From positions 1,560,027 to 1,624,026 of the forward strand of contig ML660774.1 of NCBI GenBank assembly GCA_007570785.1: DNA of 64,000 nt, written 5' to 3'. A program made the position numbers and the translations under genes. Source of the DNA: Antilocapra americana. Taxonomy: Eukaryota > Chordata > Mammalia > Artiodactyla > Antilocapridae. The notes under the pieces are model-generated. The model saw only the letters and a program-made list of their open reading frames with translations, ran no database searches and was not told where the DNA came from. Positions 47,501 through 57,784 of the stretch are shown in pieces; positions within the stretch are counted from its first letter, which is position 1; each line of letters starts with the position of its first letter.

Positions 47501-48024
47501 ACACACCCGCACCCCACACATGTTTAACCATGGAACTGAAGTGATGCTTGTGGGAGTTACTGAGTTGATGGCATATAATTTAGGAAAGAACAGGTCCCAG
47601 ACTTTCAGGAATATTGCTTGCTCTTCTCTCCTGTACGATTGTCTAGTTGCTCACAGTGATTTGAGATCCCAGAAAGTATGTTTCCATTGGTGCCCAGTTT
47701 TATAGCATCCATTTTGCCCATGTTTGCCTACCTCTATTTGATAGACTCCAAGATTATCAGTTACACCACCCCACATTTTCTGTTGTACAGAGGTGACACC
47801 AGAATTATTAGAAGAAAATAAAATCATGTGTAAGACGGTGGCTAAGGGTCATCACACTTGAATTCAGTTTGTCCTTCACTGTGACTGTGTATCAGCCCTG
47901 AAGGTAATTCTGAGCTTCACTTGAAAAAATAACAGAAGTAGTTCTGTATAATCTAGAATGGCATATTTTGACTTATTTTGAACATATGAGCTAGAACTTC
48001 ACTACTTCTCTCTAGCATGAGTGG
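47501..48024. other. unique sequence
   Basis: No gene or repeat recognised. Confidence 0.5.
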
Positions 48025-48262
48025 GAAAGCAATGGCTAGTGCTTACTGAGGCATCTTATTCATCACTTTTAAATGCACATGTGGCTTAACTCAAAGCAAT
48101 CTAAGAGAGATTCAATACTGCTGTCATCCCTTCTCTCTCACAGACAAGGAAAACAACATACCGTATCTTACTCATTGGTCCAAGGTCGCAGGTCAGAATG
48201 ATAAAACTGGAATTTGAACTCAAGCATCTCTTTCCATGTCTGCCATTTAAACAGCTCTTCTC
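48025..48262 (+). mobile_element. MIR SINE
   Basis: The order gcaatggctagtgcttactg, tctctcacagacaaggaaaa, tccaaggtcgcaggtcagaa, ctggaatttgaactcaagca, tgccatttaaacagctcttc follows the MIR consensus through its core. It is old and diverged. Confidence 0.7.
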
Positions 48263-48379
48263 TGTGGTCTTTCCAGATTTACCCTCTTGGGTAAAGTTAT
48301 TAACAGAGTGAATTAAGCCCACATTGCCATTGTCTGCTTTTCAAGGAGAGTCTTTGGTAGGACTAAAATGTTTCCTTTT

Positions 48380-49053
48380 TAAAATTCTTGTTTTTAATTT
48401 TTAAAATTTATTTATGAAGGATAATTGCTTTACAGAATTCTGTTGTTTCCTGTCAAACCTCAACATGAATTAGCCATAGGTACACATACGTCTTCTCCCT
48501 TTTGAACCTGCTTCCCATCTCCCACCCTATCCCACCCGCCTAGGTTGATACAGAGCCCCTGTCTGAGTTTCCTGAGCCATACAGCAAATTCCCGTTGGCT
48601 ATCTATTTTACATATGGTAATGTAAGTTTCCATGTTGCTCTCTCCATACATCTCACCCTCTCCTCTCCCCATGTCCATAGGTCTGTTCTCTATGTCTGTT
48701 TCCCCATTGCTTCCCTGTAAATAAATTCTTCAGTACCATTGTTCTAGATTCCGTATATATGCATTAGAATACAATATTTATCCTTATCTTTCTGACTCAT
48801 TTTGGTCTGTATAATAGGTTCTAGGTCCATCCACCTCATCAGAATTGACTCAAATGTGTTCCTTATTATGGCTGAGTAATATTCCATTGTGTATCTGTAC
48901 CACAACTTCTTTATCCATTCTACTGTTGATGGATTTCCATGTTCTAGCTATTGTAAATAGTACTGCAATGAACAATGGGATACGTGTGTCTCTTTCAGTT
49001 TTGGTTTCCTCAGGGTATATGCCTAGGAGTGGGATTGCTGGGTCATATGGTGG
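48380..49053 (-). mobile_element. L1, left piece (3' UTR and ORF2 end)
   Basis: Antisense L1 3' UTR (gcttcccatctcccacccta, gccatacagcaaattcccgt) and ORF2 end (gctgagtaatattccattgt, gggattgctgggtcatatgg). BovB interrupts it at 49053; the same L1 resumes at 49837. The left TSD is at 48366-48379. Confidence 0.92.
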
Positions 49054-49829
49054 GTTTCTGAATGTTGAGCTTTAAGCCAACTTTTTCACTCTCCTCTTTC
49101 ACTTTCATCAAGAAGCTCTTTAGTTCTTCACTTTCTGCCATAAGGGTGGTGTCATTCAGAAAACTAAGATCATGGCATCTAGTCCCATCACTTCATGGCA
49201 GATCGATGGGGAAACAGTGGCAACAGTGTCAGACTTTATTTTGGGGGGCTCCAAAATCACTACAGATGGTGATTGTAGCCATGAAATTAAAAGACACTTA
49301 CTCCTTGGAAGGAAAGTTTTGACCAACCTAGACAGCATATTAAAAAGCAGAGACATTATTTTTCCAGCAAAGGTCTGTCTAGTCAAGGCTATGGTTTTTC
49401 CAGTGGTCATGTATGGATGTGAGAGTTGGACTATAAAGAAAGCTGAGCACCGAAGAATTGATGCTTTTGAACTGTAGTGTTGGAGAAGACTCTTGAGAGT
49501 CTCTTGGACTGCAAGGAGATCCGGCCAGTCCACCCTAAAGGAGATCAGTTCTGGGTGTTCATTGGAAGGAATGATGTTGAAGATGAAACTCTGATACTTT
49601 GGCCACCTCATGCAAAGAGCTGACTCATTGGGAAAGACCCTGATGCTGGGAAAGATTGAGGGCAGGAGAAGGGGACGACAAAGGATGAGATGGCTGGATG
49701 GCATTATTGACTTGATGGCCATGAGTTTGGGTGGACTCCAGGTGTTGGTATTGGTGATGGACAGGGAGGCCTGGTGTGCTGCGGTTCATGGGGTCCCAAA
49801 GAGTCAGACATGACTGAGCAACTGAACTG
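49054..49829 (+). mobile_element. BovB with 5' inversion, inserted in L1
   Basis: The first 100 bases (49054-49152) are BovB in antisense (gaatgttgagctttaagcca ... ataagggtggtgtcat). The rest (49153-49829) is sense BovB from cattcagaaaactaagatca to gagcaactgaactg. The two parts are adjacent in the BovB consensus and meet at a shared cat (49153-49155). The TSD atggtgg lies at 49047-49053 and 49830-49836. The 101-aa + frame at 49172-49477 and the 188-aa minus frame at 49156-49722 are both BovB; the sense one keeps VMYGCESWTIKKAEHRRID. Confidence 0.9.
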
Positions 49830-49836
49830 ATGGTGG

Positions 49837-51661
49837 TTTTATTCCTAGTTTTTTAAGGAATCTCCATATTGTCTTCCATAGTGGCTGTAACAATTTACAT
49901 TGCTACCAACAGTGCAAGAACATTTCCTTTTCTTCACACCCTCTTCAGCATTTATTGTTTGAAGACTTTTTGATGATGGCAATTCTGACTGGTGTAAGGT
50001 GATATCTCATTGTAGTTTTGATTTGCATTTCTCTAACAATGAGTGATATTGAGCATCTTTTCATGTATTTGTTAGACATCTGTATGTCTTTGGAGAACTG
50101 TCTGTTTAGGTCTTTTTCCCACTTTTGATTAGGTTATTTGTTTTTCTGGTATTGAGTTGTATGAGCTGTTTATAAATTTTTGAAATCAATCCTTTGTCTC
50201 TTGTTTCATTTGCTATTCCCCCCTACCCCCAGTCTGAGGGTTGTCTTCACCTTGCTTTTATAGTTTCCTTTGCTGTGAAAAAGCTTTAAAGGTCCCACTT
50301 GTTTACTTTTGTTTTTATTTCTGTTACTCTAGGAGATAAGTCAGAGAGGATCTTGCTTTGATTCATGTCATTGAGTGTTCTGCCTGTGTTTTCCTCAACA
50401 GTTGTGTGGTTTCAGGTCTTACATTTAGGTCTTTAATCCATTTTGAGTTTATCTTTGTGTATGGTGTTAGGAAGTCATCTAATTTCATTCTTTTACATGT
50501 AGCTGTCCAGTTTTCTCAGCACTACTTATTGAAAAGGCTGTCTTTGACCCATTATATATTCTTGACTCCTTGTCAAAAATAAGGTACCCATAGGTGCATC
50601 AGTTTATTTCTGGGCTTTCTTGTTCCATTGGTCTATATTTCTGTTTTTGTGCCAGTACCATACTGACTTGATGACTGTAGCTTTGTAGTACAATATGAAG
50701 TCAGGAAGGTTGATTTCTCCTTCTCCATTCTTCTTTCTCAAGACTGCTTTGGCTATCCAGAGTCTTTTGTGTTTCCATATGAATTGTGAAATTTTTTGTT
50801 CTAGTTCTGTGAAAAATGCCATTTTAATTTGATAGGGATCAGATTTAATCTGTATATTGTATTTGGTAGTATAGTCATTTTCACAATATTGATTCTTCCT
50901 ACCCAGGAACATTGGATATCTCTCCATCTGTTTGTCATCCTAGATTTCTTTCATTAGTGTCTTATAATCATCTGTGTACAGTTCTTTTGTCTCCTTAGGT
51001 AAGTTTATTCCTATTTAATTCTTTTTGCTGCAATGATGAATGGGATTGATTCCTTAATTTCTCTTTCTGATTTTTCATTGTCAGTATATAGAAATGCAAG
51101 TTATTTCTGTGTATTGATTTTGTGTCCTGTGACTGCTAAATTCACTGATTAGCTCCAGTAATTTTCTGATATTGTCTTTAGGATTTTCTGTATTTAGTAT
51201 CATGTCATCTGCAAACGGTGAGCACTTTACTTCTTTTCTGATCAGGATTCCTTTTGTTTCTTTTTCATCTCTGATTGCTGTATCTAGTACTTCAAGAGCT
51301 ACGTTGAATAATAGTGGTGAAAATGTTCACCCTTGTCTTGCTTCTGATCTTAGGGGGAATGCTTTCAGTTTTTCACCATTGAGAATAATGTTTGCTGTGG
51401 ACTTATCACATTTGGCCTTTATTGTTTTGAGGTAGGTTTTTTCCTATCCCCGTTTTTTGAAGAGTTTTAATCATAAATGGATGCTGAATTTTGTCAAAGG
51501 CCTTTTCTGCATCTATTGAAATGATCATATGACTTTTATCTTTCAATTTGTTAATATGGTATATCACATTGATTGATTTGTGTATATTTAAGAATCCTTG
51601 CATCCCTGGAATAAACCCAACTTGATCATGGTGTATGAGCTTTTTGATGTTTTTCCGAATT
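49837..51661 (-). mobile_element. L1, right piece (ORF2, 5'-truncated)
   Basis: Antisense ORF2 from ggaatctccatattgtcttc to ttgatcatggtgtatgagct. The FADD motif lies at 51204-51215. Broken frames include 50604-50927 ([31 protein letters not shown]) and 51406-51750 ([19 protein letters not shown]). The right TSD copy is aaatatttcctttt at 51662-51675, against aaatgtttcctttt at 48366-48379. Confidence 0.92.
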
Positions 51662-51675
51662 AAATATTTCCTTTT

Positions 51676-52261
51676 GAATGTAATTTTTCTAAAGTTGTGC
51701 TGTTTAGTAGAGCTCTGCCTATGAATTTCAAGATCAGTTCCAGAGTGCACACTGCAAAATCAGCACACACTTCCCTTGCCAACTCCTGCTAGTTGCCAAA
51801 GCTTCCATCCTCCTTTATATGAAAGAGCTACTCACCAGGAAATATGGGCTTTAACATGGAGGAGGTGGCTGTGTACTGTGGTGACTGTGTTCAAACGTCC
51901 ACTGCTAAAGCTGATGCCTGCCTGACCAATCCTGGGTCTGCTAAAAGCTTCTCTATAGGTTATTTTGAAACCAAATTTCACTCATTGTCTGAGACTCAAG
52001 CATCCCAACCTATGCGTGATGTGTGGGTTTTTACACCCATGTTTCCTTACCTGAATTTGGATCAACAAGGTAATGGACAAGAATTCAATAATTTACCATA
52101 TTGCAGATAAAATCCAGGTGGATAGGTGACTCTGGTGTGTTTGGAATTAATGATGCTCTAGTCTATAATTGTGGCAATGAAGGAAGTCACTCAGCCAGCC
52201 TCAGGAAAGCCTGAAAAATGACAAGGTACCCTCACTCAGCTCTGTACCCAAAGCCTGTGCA
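51676..52261. other. unique sequence with an 88-aa frame
   Basis: No repeat is recognised. The frame at 51844-52110 (+) has a balanced amino-acid composition and begins MGFNMEEVAVYCGDCV, but it has no recognised domain and no flanking coding signal, so it is not called as a gene. Confidence 0.45.
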
Positions 52262-52403
52262 GGGTGTTTTTCAATCGCAAAGTCATGTCCGACGTTTTGC
52301 GACTGGTGGACTGCAGCACGCCAGGCTTCTCTGTCTTCCACTCTCCCAGACTTTGCTTAAATTCATGTTTATTGAGTTGATGATAGCATCCAACCATGTC
52401 ATC
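52262..52403 (-). mobile_element. short BovB 3' fragment
   Basis: Antisense BovB terminal 140 bp: tcgcaaagtcatgtccgacg, ggactgcagcacgccaggct, gatgatagcatccaaccatg. Confidence 0.85.
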
Positions 52404-52810
52404 CATGCAGAAAATTGCCCTGGACTCTGAGTGGGTGCTGCTTTAGCAGGACTGTCCCAAATAGATGACCTGAGTCGTTCCTCTGCTCATGAGAAAAGAA
52501 ACACTGGGGACAGGAAGGATGGATGTGTTCCTCTGATGGTAATTCTTCCACCAAATGACAAAGTGATGGCTAAAGCATAATTTAGTGTAAACTGGATTAT
52601 GTCTGCTTGACTTCCAGCCTGCCTGATTTTCTGACATGTGTTCTTTAGGATAAAAAGGAAAAGTATGCATCTCTTCCACCTGTATAATCCAGATACATAA
52701 TTATATTAATACATCTGTCTTAAAAGATGTACGTTATACTTGTGAATTGTGTCTTATTTAAGAAGTTGGGGAGAAATTCCTTTTTAAATTCCTTTAAGAT
52801 CTTCAAATCT
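52404..52810. other. unique sequence
   Basis: Nothing recognised. Confidence 0.5.
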
Positions 52811-52821
52811 TTGCTATCCCT

Positions 52822-53154
52822 GTGTTGTGCTTAGTCACATCCGATTCTTTGCGATCTCATTGGTTATAGCCCACCATGTTCCTCTGTCCATGGGGATTCT
52901 TCAGGCAAGAATACTGAAGTGGGTTGCCATGCCCTCCTCCAGGGCATCTTCCCAACCCAGGCATCGAACCAAGGTCTCCTGCATTGCAGGCAGAATCTTT
53001 ATCAGCTGAGCCACCAGGGAAGCCTAAGAATACTGGTGTGGGTTGGAGTGGGTAGCCTATCCCTTCTTCAGGGGATCTTCCCGACCCAGGAATGGAACCA
53101 GGGTCTCCTGCATTGCAGGTGGATTCTTTACCAGTTGAGCCATCAGGGAAGCCC
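52822..53154 (-). mobile_element. dimeric Bov-tA/Bov-A SINE with 11-bp TSD
   Basis: Antisense dimer with two tRNA-like heads (gagccaccagggaagcctaa and gagccatcagggaagccc). Flanks ttgctatccct (52811-52821) and ttgctattcct (53155-53165) are a TSD with one mismatch. Confidence 0.93.
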
Positions 53155-53373
53155 TTGCTATTCCTACCTAGCTTCAAAATTCAAGCACCATCACCAGGTA
53201 CTGGATTTCGTGGTGAATCTCTGGACTTCCTAACTTGAACAGTTAGAACGTCTATGTTCCCTGAGGATACAGGAGCCTTCCTCCAATTGTTTTCTTTGAG
53301 CAAAGGTTTAAAAAACCACATTAGGTTTAATGGCTAATATCATCTTAAAGTTTTAACCATCTTAGAAAGAAAG

Positions 53374-53570
53374 AAAGTGAAGTCACTCAGGTGTGTCCAA
53401 CTCTTTGGGACCCCATGGACTGTAGCCTACCAGACTCCTCCATCCATGGGATTTTCCAGGCAGTAGTACTGGAGTGGGTTGCCATTTTCTTCTCCAGGAG
53501 ATCTTCCTAACCCAGGGACTGAACCCGGGTCTCCCTCCTTGGAGGCAGACAGTTTGCCCTCTGAGCCACC
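53374..53570 (-). mobile_element. Bov-tA-type SINE
   Basis: Antisense SINE: gtgaagtcactcaggtgtgt, gtagcctaccagactcctcc, cagggactgaacccgggtct, ctctgagccaccggg. Confidence 0.93.
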
Positions 53571-54575
53571 GGGTTCGTTTGAATTTTAAAAGAATGAATC
53601 ATAGAAAATGGCATTCATTTTGAATTTTAAGGCTCAGCTACTGAAGGAGGAGAATAGGGTATTTTTTTTTTTCTTCGTAATATGTAAATACTTTGTTTTA
53701 CATGTTTTTGGACTTAAATCCGAGTTGTGGGCAGTCATTTTAAAGATGAGAACGCCCTTCATCCTTTTATTCAGTTTCTCCTACTGTCGACATCTTAGGT
53801 AATCATTGTGCTTCTGTCAAAACTAAGAGATTCACATTAATATTATGTAATTAACTCAACCACAGACTTTTCATATTTATAATGTTTCTATTACCATGCT
53901 CTTTTTAGAAACCAATGCAGATGAGGTCTTCTTGATCTCATTTAAATCGGTCCTCTTTCCTGTTCTCTCATAGCTTTTGCTTTGCTACCAGGTAACACTA
54001 ATTTCAGGAAAGCCATCAAAGTAGTAAAACCTTTAACTCAAGGTTCAAAGTTTAGGTCTTATAGAACTTCTTACACAGTGTTACTATAGGGTCACTTATT
54101 AGCAGGTGAGATTATTACACTACAAGAGATTATGTATCTGAAGGCAATCATCTAATGTATAGCAAATCCTCGTCAATATTAAAAAGATAGGATTAAAAAT
54201 GTGAATTGCTAAGGCAAACTACCTGCCTCATTGCTAAAGTCAAACTACCAGACTCATGTCACAGTTTTTCTATTTTTAGAAATGATCACTCTAATTGCTG
54301 TCTGGGTAGAACAGTGTTCTGCTTCTGTTGCTATTATTGTTTTATGAAAATGTTTGAGGAAGCATCTTGTGACTCTCATGTTGATAATTGACTGCTGGAG
54401 TGTAGCTAAAATATTTGTTTGGAAATTGAGATATACGACTTGTCTTGAAGGAAAAATGCTATGTGATATAATTTGGCTATTTCTTTAATGATGACAAAAA
54501 TTAGATCTAAATTTATTACATAAACATTCTAATAAGTTTTGGTATGTCAGTTTATTTACTTTGATTGTGTTTGAG
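53571..54575. other. unique AT-rich sequence
   Basis: 1 kb with no recognised gene or repeat. Confidence 0.5.
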
Positions 54576-55050
54576 GGTGTCAACAAAGGTCCGTCTAGTC
54601 AAGGCTATGGTTTTTCCAGTAGTCCTGTATGGATGTGAGAGATGGACTATAAAGAAAGCTGAGAGCTGAAGAATTGATGCTTTTGAACTGTAGTGTTGGA
54701 GAAGACTCTTGAGAATCCCTTGGACAGCAAGGAGATCCAACCAGTCCATCCTAAAGGAAATCAGTCCTGAATATTCACTGAAAGGACTAATGTTGAAGCT
54801 GAAACTCCAGTATTTTGGCCACCTGATGCGAAGAACTGACTCATTTGAAAATACCTTGATGCTCGGAAAGATTGAGGGCAGGAGGAGAAGGGGATGACAG
54901 AGGATGAGATGGTTTCAGGGCATTGCTCACTCAATGGACATGAGTTTGAGTAAACTCCAGGAGTTGGTGATGGACAGGGAAGCCTGGCGTGCTGCAGTCC
55001 ATGGGGTCACAAAGAGTTGGACATGACTGAGCGACTGAACTGAACTCAAC
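54576..55050 (+). mobile_element. BovB LINE 3' fragment
   Basis: Forward BovB from gtcaacaaaggtccgtctag to gagcgactgaactgaactca. The frame at 54709-54897 shows [20 protein letters not shown]. Stops lie upstream. It is inactive. Confidence 0.94.
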
Positions 55051-55084
55051 TGGACTGCTGTCAGTGATTAGAGTTCAAGGCACA

Positions 55085-55215
55085 CTGGAAGAGCACTGGA
55101 CCAGTTGGAAATCTGTGTCCCTGGGTCCAAGTTCTGGCTGTGACCTAACTAGGTGAGCAAACCTGGACAAGTCAAATTCGTGCAGGCCTGTCTTTTCTTC
55201 TGTAAAACAAAGCTT
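55085..55215 (-). mobile_element. MIR remnant
   Basis: The text gagcactggaccagttggaa, tccaagttctggctgtgacc and ttttcttctgtaaaacaaag follows the antisense MIR core and tail. Confidence 0.65.
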
Positions 55216-55254
55216 GGAACCTTGAATCTCTTTCAGCTGTGACATTTTGTGGCC

Positions 55255-55545
55255 TGCATATAACAAGGAGAGTTCTGGGAAGAAGGACAGTAGCAGGCAT
55301 TGGGGTTGTGAAATCAGTTCCTGAATATAACTGTCCCAAGACCTGTCTAACCAGATTCCCTGGAGCACAGAGTGCCTCACTCCACCCTGAACTCCCTCAG
55401 GGTTGTGGAAGGTCAACAGCTGCAGCAGCACAGGGTTCAGTCTCTACAGAGGCAGATGGCAAATGCCCTTGTTGTTCAGTTGCTGGCAGTGGTCTTGGCA
55501 AGTGCCAGTTTGTAGTTGACAAGACCGTCCAATTTAAATGTCTCT
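55255..55545 (+). mobile_element. probable ruminant ERV LTR fragment, copy A
   Basis: The segment shares ordered blocks with 61512-61715: ataactgtcccaagacctgt versus ataactatctgaagccctgt, ctgaactccctcagggttgt versus ctgaactcccttcagggggt, agctgcagcagcac (identical), ggcaagtgcc (identical). It resembles ruminant endogenous-retrovirus LTRs (BTLTR1-like). It is non-coding and carries about 27 bases absent from copy B near 55470-55496. Confidence 0.55.
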
Positions 55546-55558
55546 TATAGATGATTAT

Positions 55559-55761
55559 GGGCTTCCCTTGTGGCTTAGCTGATAAAGAATCCACCTGCAA
55601 TGCAGGAGACCTAGGTTCAGTCTCTGGGTTGGGAAGATCCCCCTGGAGAAGGGAAAGGCTACCCACTCCAGTACTGTGGCCTGGAGAATTCCATGGACTG
55701 TATCGTCCATGGGGTCACAAAGAGTTGGACACGACTAAGCAAATTTCACTTTCACTTTCAG
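55559..55761 (+). mobile_element. Bov-tA-type SINE with 10-bp TSD
   Basis: Forward SINE (gggcttcccttgtggcttag ... gagttggacacgactaagca) with a ttcactttcactttca tail. The TSD agatgattat is perfect at 55549-55558 and 55762-55771. Confidence 0.95.
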
Positions 55762-55845
55762 AGATGATTATACGCAGCCTTTCAGAATGATTTATTTTCC
55801 CTGGGTTAAAAGTTTTTCTGAATCTATAAACATAAAATAATAAAC

Positions 55846-55950
55846 CATCCCCTGGAGGAAGAAATGGCAACCCACTCCAGTATTTTTGCATGGAAGATTT
55901 CATGGACAAAAGAGCCTAGGAGGCTACAGCTCTTGGGGTTACAGAGTGAA
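55846..55950 (+). mobile_element. Bov-A/Bov-tA fragment
   Basis: Forward mid-SINE block (cccctggaggaagaaatggc, ccactccagtatttttgcat, aggaggctacagctcttggg). Confidence 0.85.
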
Positions 55951-56004
55951 CACTATTGAACATGTATGCACAAAGTTAGTCACATACAGTAATGAAAGTT
56001 ATAA

Positions 56005-56179
56005 AGTTAGTCACTCAGTCGTGTCCATCTCTTTGAGACTCCATGGACCTCATACACCATAACCCACCAGGCTCCTCTGTCCATGGGATTCTCCAGGCAA
56101 GAATACTGGAGTGGGTTGCCATGCCCTCCTCCAGGGGAACTTCCCAATAAAGGGATCAAACCTGGGTTTCCCACATTGC
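56005..56179 (-). mobile_element. Bov-tA SINE, outer copy, left piece
   Basis: Antisense SINE (gtcactcagtcgtgtccatc ... cctgggtttcccacattgc). It carries about 15 extra bases (cctcatacaccata) near 56047-56060 and is cut by another SINE. Confidence 0.9.
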
Positions 56180-56376
56180 CAGCAAAAGTGAAGTCTCTCA
56201 GTCATGTCAGACTCTTTACAATCCCATGGACTGTAACCTAGCAGGCTCCTCCGTCTGTGTGATTTTCCAGACAAGAGTACTGGAGTGGGCTGCCATTTCC
56301 TGCTCCAGGGGGGCTTCCTGGCCCAGTGATTGAACCCAGTTTTCTGCATTGTAGGCATGCTTTACCCTCTGAGCCA
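56180..56376 (-). mobile_element. Bov-tA SINE inserted in the outer SINE
   Basis: Antisense SINE (gtgaagtctctcagtcatgt ... ttaccctctgagcca), flanked by cacattgc at 56172-56179 and 56377-56384, an 8-base TSD made from the outer SINE. Confidence 0.88.
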
Positions 56377-56384
56377 CACATTGC

Positions 56385-56421
56385 AGGAAATTCTTTACCA
56401 TTTGAGCTACCAGGGTAGCCT
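56385..56421 (-). mobile_element. Bov-tA SINE, outer copy, right piece
   Basis: The tRNA-like head of the outer SINE (aggaaattctttaccatttg, gctaccagggtagcc) resumes exactly where the left piece stopped. Confidence 0.88.
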
Positions 56422-57004
56422 TTATAAACAGATAATGCATTTAGTTTAAAAATAATTAAAGCTTCCCTCTGTCACTCAAGCCTTTCCCCCAAAGATGATT
56501 TCAAAATCAAAAAAATTTTTTCTTTCTGTATCTCAAGTGATTCTCTTTCTGCATCTGTGGTGATATGTATGCTTTTAGAATTTTGAGTAATCATTTTCAT
56601 TGTTTTCTCTTTTTTTTCAATAGATACTCCAGGCAAATTCAGATGATGATTGTTTTGACTTTTAATTTTCAAGGCCTCCTGTGTTCACTTTGACATTTCC
56701 TAGAACGAAGCATAGATGTTTGTGGAAAATGCTTTCCCCTCTGGCTTCTGAATAAACCCGCAGAGCCTTTATCCAGTTGTCAAGCCTACAGTTAGTCCTT
56801 GCCCTCAAGCACCTCTAGCTTTCAAAATGTCTCTTCCATCGTATTGTTTCTTAGGAACCTAAGTAGGAAGTAGACCATGTAAAGCATTTCTACATAACTC
56901 AGAGGTGATTAAACAATGTAATAAGTTAAAAAGACATGAGACTATGTTGGATTCTTTGATTCCTTGACCTGGATTTGTGTTTAGACCCATCAAACAAAAT
57001 ATGT
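56422..57004. other. unique sequence
   Basis: Nothing recognised; the frames here are short and unsupported. Confidence 0.5.
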
Positions 57005-57017
57005 AGTTGGAAGACTG

Positions 57018-57286
57018 CTGCTGCTAAGCCGCTTCAGTCATGTCCGACTCTGCGCGACCCCAAAGATGGCAGCCCACCAGGCTCCCCCGTCCCTGGGATT
57101 CTCCAGGCAAGAACACTGGCGTGGGTTGCCATTTCCTTCTCCAATGCATGAAATTGAAAAGTGAAAGTGAAGTCGCTCAGTCGTGTCTGACTCTTAGCGA
57201 CCCCGTGGATTGCAGCCCACCAGGCTCATCCGTCCATGGGATTTTCCAGGCAAAAGTACTGGAGTGGGGTGCCATCGCTTTCTATG
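57018..57286 (-). mobile_element. Bov-A2-type dimeric SINE with 13-bp TSD
   Basis: Bov-A2 order is clear: ctgctgctaagccgcttcag, gcgaccccaaagatggcagc, aattgaaaagtgaaagtgaa, gtcgctcagtcgtgtctgac. Flanks agttggaagactg (57005-57017) and agttgaaagactg (57287-57299) are a TSD with one mismatch. Confidence 0.95.
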
Positions 57287-57299
57287 AGTTGAAAGACTG

Positions 57300-57784
57300 A
57301 TATAACCATAAGCATACGAGACATCATGTCTTGTTTATTATTTACTTAAAAGATTAAGGATGGTGAAGGTGTAGAGATCTTTAGAGTGTTTTCTTTAGAT
57401 TTGAAATGAAATTTGCTTGTTCTTATTTCCTCTTTTTAAAACTCTGTTGTAACCTACAGTGCTTTCTAAACTATGTTTTGAGAAACATTTATGCATTATA
57501 AAACTAATGTATTATATTAAAAGAGCATTTTCAAACTGAAACGTAATGAAACCAAAACTAGAGTAGAATAGGCTATAGTACAGTAGAAAAGCCAGACATA
57601 CCTTACACACAGAGTCAGTGTTTGATAAACTTGCATTTCGATGATGTGTGTTTATGCAAAGTCATGCATACATTTTCTTGTGCCACAAAATACGTTTCTC
57701 CACGTGGAATAGACTCAGAAGAGCTTGAAATGTACTGATTTACTATATCATGACCCACAAATATAATACATATTCAACCAGGAG
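57300..57784. other. unique AT-rich sequence
   Basis: Nothing recognised. Confidence 0.5.

Noticed and set aside
49156..49722. 188-aa open frame on the minus strand
   Set aside because: It is the antisense reading of BovB; near-identical antisense text occurs at 17109-17585, 21080-21565 and 62932-63267, as expected from a repeat.
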